Origin: Actinomadura sp. WMMA1423
GTDB lineage: Bacteria; Actinomycetota; Actinomycetes; Streptosporangiales; Streptosporangiaceae
Assembly (NCBI RefSeq): GCF_006547145.1
Contig: NZ_CP041244.1
Location: 8,494,001 to 8,558,000, forward strand
Reading direction: 5' to 3'
DNA length: 64,000 nucleotides
In this document: one piece after another, positions 1 through 7,346 of the stretch
Layout: every line of letters starts with the position of its first letter
Position numbering within the stretch: the first letter of the stretch is position 1
Notes under the pieces: model-generated
Databases searched by the model: none
Told to the model about the DNA's origin: nothing
What the model saw: the letters and a program-made list of their open reading frames with translations, nothing else
Made by a program: the position numbers and the translations under genes

Positions 1-40
1 CTCCGGGCTCGTCCGGGGACGGTGCGGCGGCAGGCGTCAT
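1..40 (-). CDS. 5' end of an unidentified protein (cut by window edge)
   Basis: An ATG at 40-38 on the minus strand opens a frame reading MTPAAAPSPDEPG that runs off the left edge. A strong Shine-Dalgarno, AGGAGG, lies 4 bases upstream of the ATG. Only 13 residues are visible, Ala/Pro-rich and without a recognisable motif, so no function can be given. The gene is divergent from the TetR gene at 179, and the inverted repeat at 60-86 lies between them, so it is a plausible target of that regulator (inference). Confidence 0.6.
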   Translation of the reverse strand, partial: MTPAAAPSPDEPG

Positions 41-59
41 CGATCCTCCTGGATGTGAA

Positions 60-86
60 TTCCAGAAAGGGTAATCGAATCTGGAA
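60..86. promoter_or_regulatory. Candidate TetR operator in a divergent promoter region
   Basis: A perfect 7-bp inverted repeat, TTCCAGA (60-66) and TCTGGAA (80-86), is separated by 13 bases. It lies between the truncated leftward gene and the rightward TetR gene. TetR-family repressors commonly bind such dyads in divergent intergenic regions. A second small dyad, AGAAT-AAA-ATTCT (166-178), abuts the TetR start codon and could serve autoregulation. Confidence 0.4.
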
Positions 87-178
87 CTGACGTCCAGAGT
101 TGTGCGGTCCGGTGAGCGGATCCCGCCCTGCGAGCCGAGTTGCACGAACATTGTTCTGGTATGGCAGAATAAAATTCT

Positions 179-751
179 ATGGGGGAGGCCGGACGGGAGC
201 GGATCCTGCGCGCGGCGCTCGAGCTGTTCGGGCGCGACGGGGTCGCCGGCACCACGCTGAGCGGGCTCAGGGCCGCGAGCGGGGTGAGCGTGGGCAGCTT
301 CTACCACCACTTCGCGGGCAAGGAGCAGGTGGCGGAGGCGCTGTTCGTCGAGAGCATCGCGATGTACCAGGACGCCTTCCTCGCCGAGCTGAAGGCCCAT
401 GACGGCGCGCGGGAGGCGGTGGCCTCGGTCGTGGCCTTCCACGTGCGGTGGTGCAGGGAGCATCCCGGCCGGGCCCGGTTCATGTTCACCGAACGTCCCG
501 CCGGGAGCGAGGCGCTGGCCGAGCGCAACGGCGCGTTCTTCCGCGAGGTGCGCAGCTGGTGGCGCGTCCAGGCGCGGCACGGCGCGCTGCTGGACGTGGA
601 CGCGGTGACCGCGTTCGTCCTCTGGCTCGGCCCCGCGCAGGAGCTGTGCCGGCTGTGGCTGAACGGCCAGAGCCCCGAGCCGGACGGCGGGCAGGTCGAG
701 TCGCTGAGAGAGGCCGCGTGGCGGTCGGTTGGAGGTCCCGATGGTGGTTGA
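179..751 (+). CDS. TetR/AcrR family transcriptional regulator
   Basis: This 190-residue protein is a one-component DNA-binding repressor candidate. Residues about 5-50 form a TetR_N helix-turn-helix, with the characteristic TTLSGLRAASGVSVGSFYHHF stretch followed by GKEQVAEALF. The rest is an all-helical ligand-binding domain rich in Trp and Arg that does not reveal its ligand. There is no clear Shine-Dalgarno before the ATG; the short dyad at 166-178 sits directly upstream. The stop codon overlaps the start of the amidohydrolase gene by 11 bp, so the two are likely co-transcribed and translationally coupled. The regulator probably senses a substrate or product of that enzyme or of the divergent gene; this is inference. 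Confidence 0.85.
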   Translation: MGEAGRERILRAALELFGRDGVAGTTLSGLRAASGVSVGSFYHHFAGKEQVAEALFVESIAMYQDAFLAELKAHDGAREAVASVVAFHVRWCREHPGRARFMFTERPAGSEALAERNGAFFREVRSWWRVQARHGALLDVDAVTAFVLWLGPAQELCRLWLNGQSPEPDGGQVESLREAAWRSVGGPDGG

Positions 752-1550
752 CGCGTGGATGCAGCACGGAACGGTGCGGTTCCTGCGCCACGAGATGCTC
801 GACTCGCTGTGGAGGTGGACGGGGCAGAAGCCTCCGGAGGAGGAGATCCCGGTCGGTACCACCGTGGCCGCCATGGACGCCGGGGGAGTGGACGTCGGCC
901 TGATCAGCGCCTGGTACGGGCCGGAGGGCGACCTCGTGAGCAACGACGAGGTCGCGTCCTTCGTCCGGCAGGCCCCCGGCCGGCTCGCCGGCATCGCCTC
1001 GGTCGACCTGCGCAAGCCCATGGAGGCCGTGCGGGAGCTGAGGCGGTGCGTGCGCGACCTGGGCTTCAAGGGGCTGCGCGTGGTTCCGTGGCTGTGGGAG
1101 CTCCCGCCCACCGACCGGCGCTTCTACCCCCTGTTCGCCGAGTGCGTGGAGCTCGGCGTCCCCTTCTGCACGCAGGTCGGCCACACCGGCCCCCTGCGCC
1201 CGAGCGAGACGGGCCGGCCGATCCCGTACGTCGACCAGGTGGCGCTCGACTTCCCCGAGCTCGTCATCGTGGGCGGGCACATCGGCTACCCGTGGACGGA
1301 GGAGATGGTCGCGGTGTGCCGCAAGCACCCGAACGTCTACATCGACACGTCCGCCTACACGGTGCGCAGGTACCCGCCGGAGCTCGTCCGGTACATGACC
1401 CAGGACCGGCACCACAAGGTCATGTTCGGCACCAACTACCCGATGATGACCGCCGAGCGGGCGCTCAAGGGCCTGGACGACCTCGGCCTCGGCGACGACG
1501 CCCGCGAGGCGTTCCTGGCGGGCAACGCCCAGAAGGTCTTCGCCCTATAA
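741..1550 (+). CDS. Amidohydrolase-2 family protein with atypical metal ligands
   Basis: The 269-residue protein has the ACMSD-like amidohydrolase-2 TIM-barrel pattern: an N-terminal VVDAW strand, GFKGLRVVPW, CTQVGHTG, GGHIGYPW and a terminal VMFGTNYP block. In canonical members the first strand carries an HxH metal pair and the last motif carries a catalytic Asp (GSDYP-like). Here the first strand reads DAWMQH and the last reads GTNYP, so two expected ligands differ. The ATG at 741 was chosen because GGAGG lies 5 bases upstream; a TTG at 729 is in frame but poorly placed. The gene is coupled to the upstream TetR gene. The substrate is unknown; a decarboxylase or hydrolase acting on a cyclic or aromatic acid is possible. 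Confidence 0.8.
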   Translation: MVVDAWMQHGTVRFLRHEMLDSLWRWTGQKPPEEEIPVGTTVAAMDAGGVDVGLISAWYGPEGDLVSNDEVASFVRQAPGRLAGIASVDLRKPMEAVRELRRCVRDLGFKGLRVVPWLWELPPTDRRFYPLFAECVELGVPFCTQVGHTGPLRPSETGRPIPYVDQVALDFPELVIVGGHIGYPWTEEMVAVCRKHPNVYIDTSAYTVRRYPPELVRYMTQDRHHKVMFGTNYPMMTAERALKGLDDLGLGDDAREAFLAGNAQKVFAL

Positions 1551-1568
1551 TGATCTACAATGTAAAGG

Positions 1569-2615
1569 TCACCGCCGGAGCGTCCGGCAGGCGAGCAGCC
1601 CGAAGGGGACCGGCGCCCAGTACGTGACCGCCCGGAAGAGCAGCACGGCGTGCAGGGCCGGGCCCGCGGTGATGCCGAGGGCGGCGAGCGCGGCCACGAG
1701 GGCGGCCTCGGTGGACCCGATGCCGCCCGGCGTCGGGACGGCCGAGCCCGCCGCCGCCCCCACCAGGTAGGCGGCGAGGAGCGCCGGCGCGTCGGCCGGC
1801 CCCACGGCGGTCCCGGGGACGGCGAGGACGCTGAGGGCGAACGCGACGCCGAGCGCGAACGTGGTCCCCGCGGACGCGGCGAGGGTGAGCGCCAGGTCGC
1901 GAGGGCGGCGGCACAGGTCGGCGAGCCCCGAGGCGGCGCTCCGCGCGGCGGTGGACCGGATCGCCCGGCGCCCCCACAGCGCGGCGGCCGGCAGCAGCAC
2001 CCCGCCGGCGACGAGCAGCGGGAGGGGCGGCACGAGGTCGGCGGCCCGGGAGGCGTGGTGGCCGAGGGCGTCCAGCATCCGGTCGTTCCCGCCGCCCGGG
2101 CCGAGGGCGGCGCCGAGCCCGAGGACGGCGCCCATCAGCAGTAGGTCGGCGGGGACGCCGGCCACCTGGAGCACCGCCACGGCGACGACCGCCCGCGGCA
2201 GGGGCAGGCCGCGGCAGACGAGGTAGCGGGTGTTGACGGCCGCGGCGCCGAGGCCGCCCGGCGTGACGCGGTTGGCGGCCGACGCGGTGAACTGCGTCAT
2301 CGTCGTGCTGACCAGCGGCAGCGGACGGCCCGCCGCGCCGCGCAGCGCGACCGCGGAGCACACGTAGTGCAGGAAGGAAAGCAGTACCAGGCCCGGCAGG
2401 AAACCCCAGCGCATGTGGCCGAGCGCGGCGAGCCCCGGCCGCAGCGGACCGGCGGTCACCAGCACGGCGGCGAGGAGGAGGGCCGAGAGGAGCCCGGCGA
2501 GGGCCCAGCGGGCCCGGCGGATCCGCTGGGCCAGGGACGGCGTCAGGGCGTCGGCGCCAAGGCCCGGGAACTTGGCGGACGCCGCGGGGTCGGCTCCGGC
2601 GGCGATCGTCTCCAC
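1569..2615 (-). CDS. YbhN/UPF0104-type integral membrane flippase-like protein
   Basis: This 348-residue polytopic membrane protein belongs to the lysylphosphatidylglycerol synthase TM-region (UPF0104, YbhN) family. The family hallmarks are visible: an N-terminal TM pair with LRPGLAALGHMRWGFLPGL, a central ASAANRVTPGGLGAAAVNTRYL segment, and the C-terminal TPGGIGSTEAALVAALAALG helix. About eight hydrophobic segments are present. Family members are linked to lipid or polyprenol-linked glycan translocation; no soluble aminoacyl transferase domain is attached here. The GTG start at 2615 has GAGGT immediately adjacent, which is too close for a normal Shine-Dalgarno, so the start is somewhat uncertain. 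It converges on the amidohydrolase gene with an 18-base gap. Confidence 0.8.
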   Translation of the reverse strand: METIAAGADPAASAKFPGLGADALTPSLAQRIRRARWALAGLLSALLLAAVLVTAGPLRPGLAALGHMRWGFLPGLVLLSFLHYVCSAVALRGAAGRPLPLVSTTMTQFTASAANRVTPGGLGAAAVNTRYLVCRGLPLPRAVVAVAVLQVAGVPADLLLMGAVLGLGAALGPGGGNDRMLDALGHHASRAADLVPPLPLLVAGGVLLPAAALWGRRAIRSTAARSAASGLADLCRRPRDLALTLAASAGTTFALGVAFALSVLAVPGTAVGPADAPALLAAYLVGAAAGSAVPTPGGIGSTEAALVAALAALGITAGPALHAVLLFRAVTYWAPVPFGLLACRTLRR

Positions 2616-2718
2616 ACCTCAGTGTCCGGTCACCCGCCTGAAGCGCATGCGACCTCCGGACCCCCTCGACGCGAACGTTGCGTGACCTGCGGGGCGCGCG
2701 CCCGCAGGTCACGGCGGG

Positions 2719-3651
2719 TCAGGCGGCCGGCCGGTAGCGGTTCTGGCGGGTCTGGGCGCCGATGTAGCGCAGCATGCTGCGCAGGGCCCAGTGGTTGAGG
2801 CCGGTGGGCATCATGCGGTAGCCCTGCCGGTTGGCCAGGGCGAGCGCGGCGAACCGGGCCTGGTCGAGCGGGGACCAGGGGATGTCGAAGCGGTCCCGGA
2901 CGACCTGCGGCAGGCAGCCGAAGGTGATCAGGCGGAGCGGGCGCTCGATGACGAGGCGCCCGGCGCGGTCGAGCCGGGCGCCGCCGACGGGCAGCAGGGT
3001 GACGGTGTCGGAGCCGTGCTTGGCGATCTCCAGGGCGCGGGCGGCGGCCGGGGTGAGCTCCAGGGTCCGGGTGCAGACGCGCCAGAACTTGGACTGGAAG
3101 GCGGCGTAGTCGGCGGGGACCGGGCGCATGCTGACGCCGTAGCGGGAGTACCAGGTGACGGTCTCGGCGTACATCTGCTCGTGGTCCTCGGCGGTGAGGG
3201 TGCCGGGGTGGAAGGTCTCGGCGGCCTTGAAGATCTCCCAGGTGAACGTGGCGTGCGCCCACCAGAACGTCTCCGGTTCGAGGGCGTGGTAGCGGCGGGC
3301 GAGCTCGTCGACGCCGCCGATCGCGCGGTGCAGGTCGCGGATGGAGCGGGCGCGGGCGGTGGCGTCCGGGGCGAGGATCGTCGCCCAGATCTGCGGGACG
3401 GACCGGTGGATGCGGTCGAACGGGGCGTCGAAGAACGCCGAGTGCTCGGAGACGCCCGCGCCGATGCCGGGATGCATGAGCTGCATCAGGCCGGCGGCGG
3501 CGCCGGGCAGCAGGGAGCGAAGGTCGGCGGCGTGGCGCCACAGGAGCGTGCCGGGGCCGAGTGGAGCGCGTGCGGCCGTGCGGGCGGGCCTGCGGGCGGC
3601 TGCGGTGACGACCGTCGGGGGCGGGAGCGAGGGCGGGGACGGGGCGGGCAT
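2719..3651 (-). CDS. MpaB-type oxygenase (DUF2236 family)
   Basis: The 310-residue protein matches the DUF2236/MpaB' family, alpha-helical proteins that include haem-dependent latex oxygenases and fungal MpaB. Visible family features are QLMHPGIGAGVSEHSAFFDAPFDR-like sequence (residues about 57-80), the FWWAHATFTWE histidine region, YAETVTWYSRYGVSMRPVP, and a C-terminal RFDIPWSPLDQ segment. The conserved His residues in the first and second blocks are candidate haem or metal ligands. The first 35 residues are Pro/Ala-rich and of unclear role. A good Shine-Dalgarno (AGGAGG, 5 bases before the ATG) supports the start. It appears monocistronic. The natural substrate cannot be deduced. Confidence 0.8.
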   Translation of the reverse strand: MPAPSPPSLPPPTVVTAAARRPARTAARAPLGPGTLLWRHAADLRSLLPGAAAGLMQLMHPGIGAGVSEHSAFFDAPFDRIHRSVPQIWATILAPDATARARSIRDLHRAIGGVDELARRYHALEPETFWWAHATFTWEIFKAAETFHPGTLTAEDHEQMYAETVTWYSRYGVSMRPVPADYAAFQSKFWRVCTRTLELTPAAARALEIAKHGSDTVTLLPVGGARLDRAGRLVIERPLRLITFGCLPQVVRDRFDIPWSPLDQARFAALALANRQGYRMMPTGLNHWALRSMLRYIGAQTRQNRYRPAA

Positions 3652-3758
3652 CGCACCTCCTGCCAGCGAACACTTACTCCCACCGTAACGGCCGTGAGAC
3701 AGAAGTCAATCTTTGTCGCACGGCAGGACGTCCGGGTACCACCCTCCCAGGACGGGTT

Positions 3759-3812
3759 CGCCCCGCCCCTCCATGCGGTGCCCGGCCGGGCATGGCATGG
3801 AGGGACGGGGCG
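3759..3812 (-). terminator. Stem-loop terminator downstream of the thiolase gene
   Basis: Two 18-base arms, 3759-3776 and 3795-3812, pair with a single mismatch around an 18-base loop. The outer part of the stem is CGCCCCG/CGGGGCG and the inner part CTCCATGC/GCATGGAG. It begins 18 bases past the thiolase stop codon and lies upstream of the MpaB gene, so it probably ends the thiolase transcript. There is no clear U tract, as is usual in high-GC actinobacteria. Confidence 0.6.
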
Positions 3813-3829
3813 TCCGGCGTGCTCCAGGT

Positions 3830-5023
3830 TCAGGCGGACGCGGGCTTGTACACGGCGACGGCGCAGGCGCTGCCGAGGCCGATGTTGTGCTGGAGGGCGA
3901 CGCGGGCGCCGTCCACCTGGCGGGCGCCGGCCTTGCCGCGCAGCTGCCACGTCAGCTCGGCGCACTGGGCGAGGCCGGTGGCGCCGAGGGGGTGGCCCTT
4001 GGAGATGAGACCGCCGGAGGGGTTCACGACCCACTTGCCGCCGTAGGTGGTGGCCTCGTCGTCGACGAGCTTGTGCCCCTCGCCGACCTCGGCCATGCCG
4101 AGCGCCTCGTAGGTGATGAGCTCGTTGGCGCTGAAGCAGTCGTGCAGCTCGATGACGTCGACGTCGTCGATGGACACCTGCGCCTCGTCCATGGCCTTGC
4201 GGGCGGCGCGCTGGGAGACGCCGAAGCCGACGACCTGGATGGAGGAGTGGTCGGCGAAGCTCTCCTGGGTGTCGGTCGCGATGTGGTGCCCGGCGATCTC
4301 GACGGCCTGGTCCCACAGGTCGTGCTCGTCCAGGAACCGCTCGCTGACGACGAGCGCGGCGCCGGCGCCGTCGGAGGTGGGCGAGCACTGCAGCTTGGTC
4401 AGCGGGTCGAAGATCATCGTCGCGTTCTTGACGTCGTCCAGGGAGTACTCCGTCTGGAACTGCGCGTACGGGTTGTTGACCGAGTGCTTGTGGTTCTTCC
4501 AGCCGATCCAGGCGTAGTGGTCGGGGTTGGAGCCGTACTTCTCCATGTGCTCGCGGCCGGCGTTGCCGAACATCTGCGGCATGGGCGCCTTGTCCAGCTC
4601 CCACTCGCGGCCCGCGGTCATGGACCGCAGGTGGTGGTCGATGATGGTGACCTTGGACTCGCCCATGCCGGCGCCGAGCGAGCCCTTCTTCATCTTCTCC
4701 ATGCCGAGGGCGAGCGCGCAGTCCGCCAGGCCGCCGCGGACGGCCTGGCGGGCGAGGAACAGCGCGCTGGACCCGGTCGCGCATGCGTTCATGACGGTCA
4801 TGACCGGGATGCCCGTCAGGCCGGTCTCGTAGAGGGCGCGCTGGCCCATCGACCCGTACATCGAGCCGGCGTAGGCCATCTCGACGGCGTCGTAGCCGAC
4901 GCCCGCGTCCTCCAGGGCGCTGCCGACGGCCTCCTTGGCCATGTCGGGGTACTCCCAGTCGCGGGAGCCGGGCTTCTCGAACTTGGTCATGCCCACGCCG
5001 ACGACGAAGGTGCGGTTGGCCAT
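3830..5023 (-). CDS. Thiolase / lipid-transfer (SCPx-like) acetyl-CoA acetyltransferase family protein
   Basis: The 397-residue protein is a thiolase-fold enzyme. Cys81 in MNACATGSSAL is the acyl-accepting nucleophile, and near residue 343 the SKGHPLGATG block carries the catalytic His. The IELHDCFSANELI block is typical of SCPx-type thiolases, which cleave 3-ketoacyl-CoA of sterol side chains or branched acyl groups, rather than biosynthetic acetoacetyl-CoA thiolases. The start at MANRTFVVGVG was chosen because AGGAGG lies 8 bases upstream. The gene stands alone, with the dyad at 5041-5057 in its 5' leader and a stem-loop behind it. Its acyl substrate is unknown. Confidence 0.85.
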   Translation of the reverse strand: MANRTFVVGVGMTKFEKPGSRDWEYPDMAKEAVGSALEDAGVGYDAVEMAYAGSMYGSMGQRALYETGLTGIPVMTVMNACATGSSALFLARQAVRGGLADCALALGMEKMKKGSLGAGMGESKVTIIDHHLRSMTAGREWELDKAPMPQMFGNAGREHMEKYGSNPDHYAWIGWKNHKHSVNNPYAQFQTEYSLDDVKNATMIFDPLTKLQCSPTSDGAGAALVVSERFLDEHDLWDQAVEIAGHHIATDTQESFADHSSIQVVGFGVSQRAARKAMDEAQVSIDDVDVIELHDCFSANELITYEALGMAEVGEGHKLVDDEATTYGGKWVVNPSGGLISKGHPLGATGLAQCAELTWQLRGKAGARQVDGARVALQHNIGLGSACAVAVYKPASA

Positions 5024-5040
5024 CAGGCTCGCCTCCTGTA

Positions 5041-5066
5041 ACCGAATCATGTTCGGTCACACCATA
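5041..5066 (-). promoter_or_regulatory. Candidate promoter -10 and operator for the thiolase gene
   Basis: A perfect dyad ACCGAA (5041-5046) / TTCGGT (5052-5057) with a 5-base spacer lies 18 bases upstream of the thiolase start, next to its Shine-Dalgarno. A minus-strand TATGGT (5061-5066) is a reasonable -10 box, which would put the transcription start within the dyad. This arrangement suggests repression by a TetR/FadR-like regulator not present in the immediate neighbourhood. Confidence 0.4.
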
Positions 5067-5122
5067 ACCCGCGGGCGGTCCGGCGGCCCGGGCGCTCCCG
5101 ATGTACGGGACGAACGGGCCGG

Positions 5123-6178
5123 TCAGGCGGCCGTCTCCTCGGCGAGGGCGGCGGCGAACGCGTCCACGTCGCCCTCGGTGGTGTCGAAGGAGCAGACCCA
5201 GCGCACCTCGCCGGTCGCCGCGTCCCAGGTGTAGAACGGGAACCGCTTGCGCAGCCGCTCGGCCGCGTCCTTGCGCATGAGCGCGAACACCGAGTTGGCC
5301 TGCACGGGCTGGGTGATCTCGACCCCGGGGACCGCGCGGGCGGCGGCCTCCAGGCGGCGGGCCATCGCGTTGGCGTGGGAGGCGTTGCGCAGCCACAGGT
5401 CGCCGTCCAGCAGCGCGAGGAGCTGCGCCGACACGTACCGCATCTTGGACGCCAGCTGCATGCTCGACTTTCGCAGGTACTCCAGCCCCCGAACGGCGGC
5501 CGGGTTCAGCACGACGACCGCCTCGCCGAGCAGCAGCCCGTTCTTGGTGCCGCCGAACGACAGCACGTCCACGCCCGCGTCGGTGGTGAGGGCGCGCAGC
5601 GGCAGTCCGAGGGACGCGGCGGCGTTGGCGATGCGCGCGCCGTCCATGTGGACCGACAGGCCGCGCTCGTGCGCCGCCGCCGCGACGGCCGCGGTCTCGT
5701 CCGGGGTGTAGACGGTGCCGAGCTCGGTGCTCTGAGTGATCGACACGACGGCGGGCTCCCGCCGCTGGATGTTGCCGAAGCCCGTCGCGTACCGGTCGAC
5801 GAGGCCCGGGGTGAGCTTGCCGTCGGCGGCCGGGACCGGGATGAGCTTCAGTCCCGCGATCTTCTCGGCCGCGCCGCACTCGTCGGTGTTGATGTGCGCC
5901 GACTCCGGGCACACCACCGCGCTCCACCGCTCCGACATCGCCTGGAGCGACACGACGTTCGCGCCCGTCCCGTTGAACATCGGGAAGACCTCGGCCTGCT
6001 CGCCGAAGTGGCGGCGGACGACCTCGCGGAGCCGGCCCGTGACGGTGTCGTCGCCGTAGGCGGGCTGGTGCCCGGTGTTGACCTCGGACAGGGCCGCGAG
6101 GACCTCCGGGTGGACGGTGGCCTGGTTGTCGCTGGCGAAACTGCGTTCGGACGGCTGGGAAGCGGACGGCTGAGTCAT
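5123..6178 (-). CDS. Threonine aldolase / beta-eliminating lyase family PLP enzyme
   Basis: The 351-residue protein is a fold-type I PLP enzyme of the low-specificity threonine aldolase group, which cleaves L-threonine or allo-threonine to glycine and acetaldehyde. Seen: ASDNQATVHPEVL near the N-terminus, FNGTGANVVSL, the HMDGARIANA block with the PLP-ring Asp, and SFGGTKNGLL with the Schiff-base Lys at about residue 212. Length is normal for the family. The ATG at 6178 begins MTQPSASQ and has GGGAG about 10 bases upstream. It converges with nothing and lies just downstream of the coiled-coil gene on the same strand. Confidence 0.88.
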   Translation of the reverse strand: MTQPSASQPSERSFASDNQATVHPEVLAALSEVNTGHQPAYGDDTVTGRLREVVRRHFGEQAEVFPMFNGTGANVVSLQAMSERWSAVVCPESAHINTDECGAAEKIAGLKLIPVPAADGKLTPGLVDRYATGFGNIQRREPAVVSITQSTELGTVYTPDETAAVAAAAHERGLSVHMDGARIANAAASLGLPLRALTTDAGVDVLSFGGTKNGLLLGEAVVVLNPAAVRGLEYLRKSSMQLASKMRYVSAQLLALLDGDLWLRNASHANAMARRLEAAARAVPGVEITQPVQANSVFALMRKDAAERLRKRFPFYTWDAATGEVRWVCSFDTTEGDVDAFAAALAEETAA

Positions 6179-6258
6179 GCGCCCATTCTCCCGGACGTCC
6201 CGCGGTGCGCCTTTCCTGCAATGGCGCCCGGGGCGTGCGGCGGCGATGGCCGCGGCCG

Positions 6259-6822
6259 TCACGCCGGGCGGTCGGTGAGGTTCTGCACCGGGGCGGGGGC
6301 GGCCTCGGCGGGCGGCTCGGCCGTGCGCAGCGCCATCCGGGCGCGCATCGCGTCCAGGTCGTCGCCGAACCTGCTGACGGTGGACTCCAGGTCCCGCCAG
6401 AGCCCGGTCCGCTGCTCCAGTGCGGCGATCTTGGTGCGCAGGTCGGCGACGCGCCGCTCCGCGGCCTCCAGCCGGGTGCTGTTGCCGGCGTTCTCGCGGC
6501 CGGTCCGGATCAGGCTGGTGGCGACGGCGGCCAGGTCGCGCTCGGTGTCGTCCATGCGCTCGTCCAGGCGCGGCAGCAGCCGGTCGTTGAGCTGCCGGAC
6601 CAGCGAGTCGAGCTCGGCCCGGACGGCGCGGAGCTCGGCGTCCTGGTCGCGGACCGCCTGCTCTATGATCAGGACGCGCTCCATGAAGGAGGGCAGCAGC
6701 CTGATCAGCTCGGCCGACCGCTCCAGATCCCGCCCGGCTCTGACGAGGACGCCGGCGCCCTCGCGCAGATGGCGCTCCACCTCGGCGGCGGCGCGGCGGA
6801 CGAGACCCGGGATCACGGTCAT
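6259..6822 (-). CDS. Coiled-coil protein of unknown function
   Basis: The 187-residue protein is rich in Glu, Arg and Leu with heptad-like spacing across most of its length, particularly residues 50-150 (ERVLIIEQAVRDQDAELRA and later ERRVADLRTKIAALEQ). The N-terminus begins TVIPGLVRRAAAEVERHL. No signal peptide or transmembrane segment is present. The tail is Ala/Pro-rich. Similar small coiled-coil proteins in actinomycetes have no established role. A GGGAG Shine-Dalgarno precedes the ATG. It reads toward the threonine aldolase gene with an 80-base gap and may share its transcript. Confidence 0.75.
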   Translation of the reverse strand: MTVIPGLVRRAAAEVERHLREGAGVLVRAGRDLERSAELIRLLPSFMERVLIIEQAVRDQDAELRAVRAELDSLVRQLNDRLLPRLDERMDDTERDLAAVATSLIRTGRENAGNSTRLEAAERRVADLRTKIAALEQRTGLWRDLESTVSRFGDDLDAMRARMALRTAEPPAEAAPAPVQNLTDRPA

Positions 6823-6904
6823 GGCGCTCCCTTCCGGGGCCGAGGGGTGGAATCTCCTTAAACTGTAGGCGAATCGGCCGTGAACATTTTGTGAACCGGG
6901 CGGT

Positions 6905-7072
6905 TTATTTCGGCGCCGCCACCGGCTCCCGGACGGCGGGCGGCGGCCGCGTCCGGCCGGGCGGCAGGCCGCAGGCGCACAGCCCCCGGGTCACGATGAG
7001 CAAGGCGCGCTCGGCGGTGTAGTCCGACCGGCTCAGGGCCGGGCGGACGCGGCGGCATGTCAGGCAGAGCAT
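6905..7072 (-). CDS. Small cysteine-containing protein (55 aa)
   Basis: An ATG at 7072 opens a 55-codon frame beginning MLCLTCRRVRPALSRSDYTA and ending in a Pro-rich tail, with stop TAA at 6905. GGAGG lies 11 bases upstream of the start. Two Cys pairs (CLTC and LCAC) could form a small zinc or metal site. It is divergent from the GAF-domain regulator gene. It is not recognised as a named family. Support for expression is the good Shine-Dalgarno and the paired cysteines; alternatives are chance openness in GC-rich DNA. Confidence 0.55.
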   Translation of the reverse strand: MLCLTCRRVRPALSRSDYTAERALLIVTRGLCACGLPPGRTRPPPAVREPVAAPK

Positions 7073-7201
7073 GGTCGTCGGACCTCCCCGTGGCGCCGGC
7101 TGAGCGGGCCGTCCCGCACGCATTCCCCCCGGACGCGTGCGGGACGGCGGACCCACCGGACGGTCCCTCGACTCCCCGGCGCCGCTCACCGTAGGCGCTC
7201 C

Positions 7202-7220
7202 CACGTTGCACGCACGTTGC
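7202..7220. promoter_or_regulatory. Direct repeat CACGTTGC x2, candidate activator site
   Basis: CACGTTGC occurs at 7202-7209 and again at 7213-7220, an 11-bp phase that puts both copies on one face of the helix. It lies between the divergent 55-aa gene and the GAF-domain regulator. Such phased direct repeats are typical of activator or SARP-like binding sites, so autoregulation by the adjacent regulator is plausible. Confidence 0.3.
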
Positions 7221-7346
7221 GGTCGTCCGATCACCGACGGTGCCGGGATCCGGCCCGTGCGGGATCCGGCGAACCGGTTGCGCCGCCCCGGCGATGGACC
7301 GATGCTCGAAGCGGGCCGGGTTCCTGTCCGGGAGAAAGGGCTGGTG

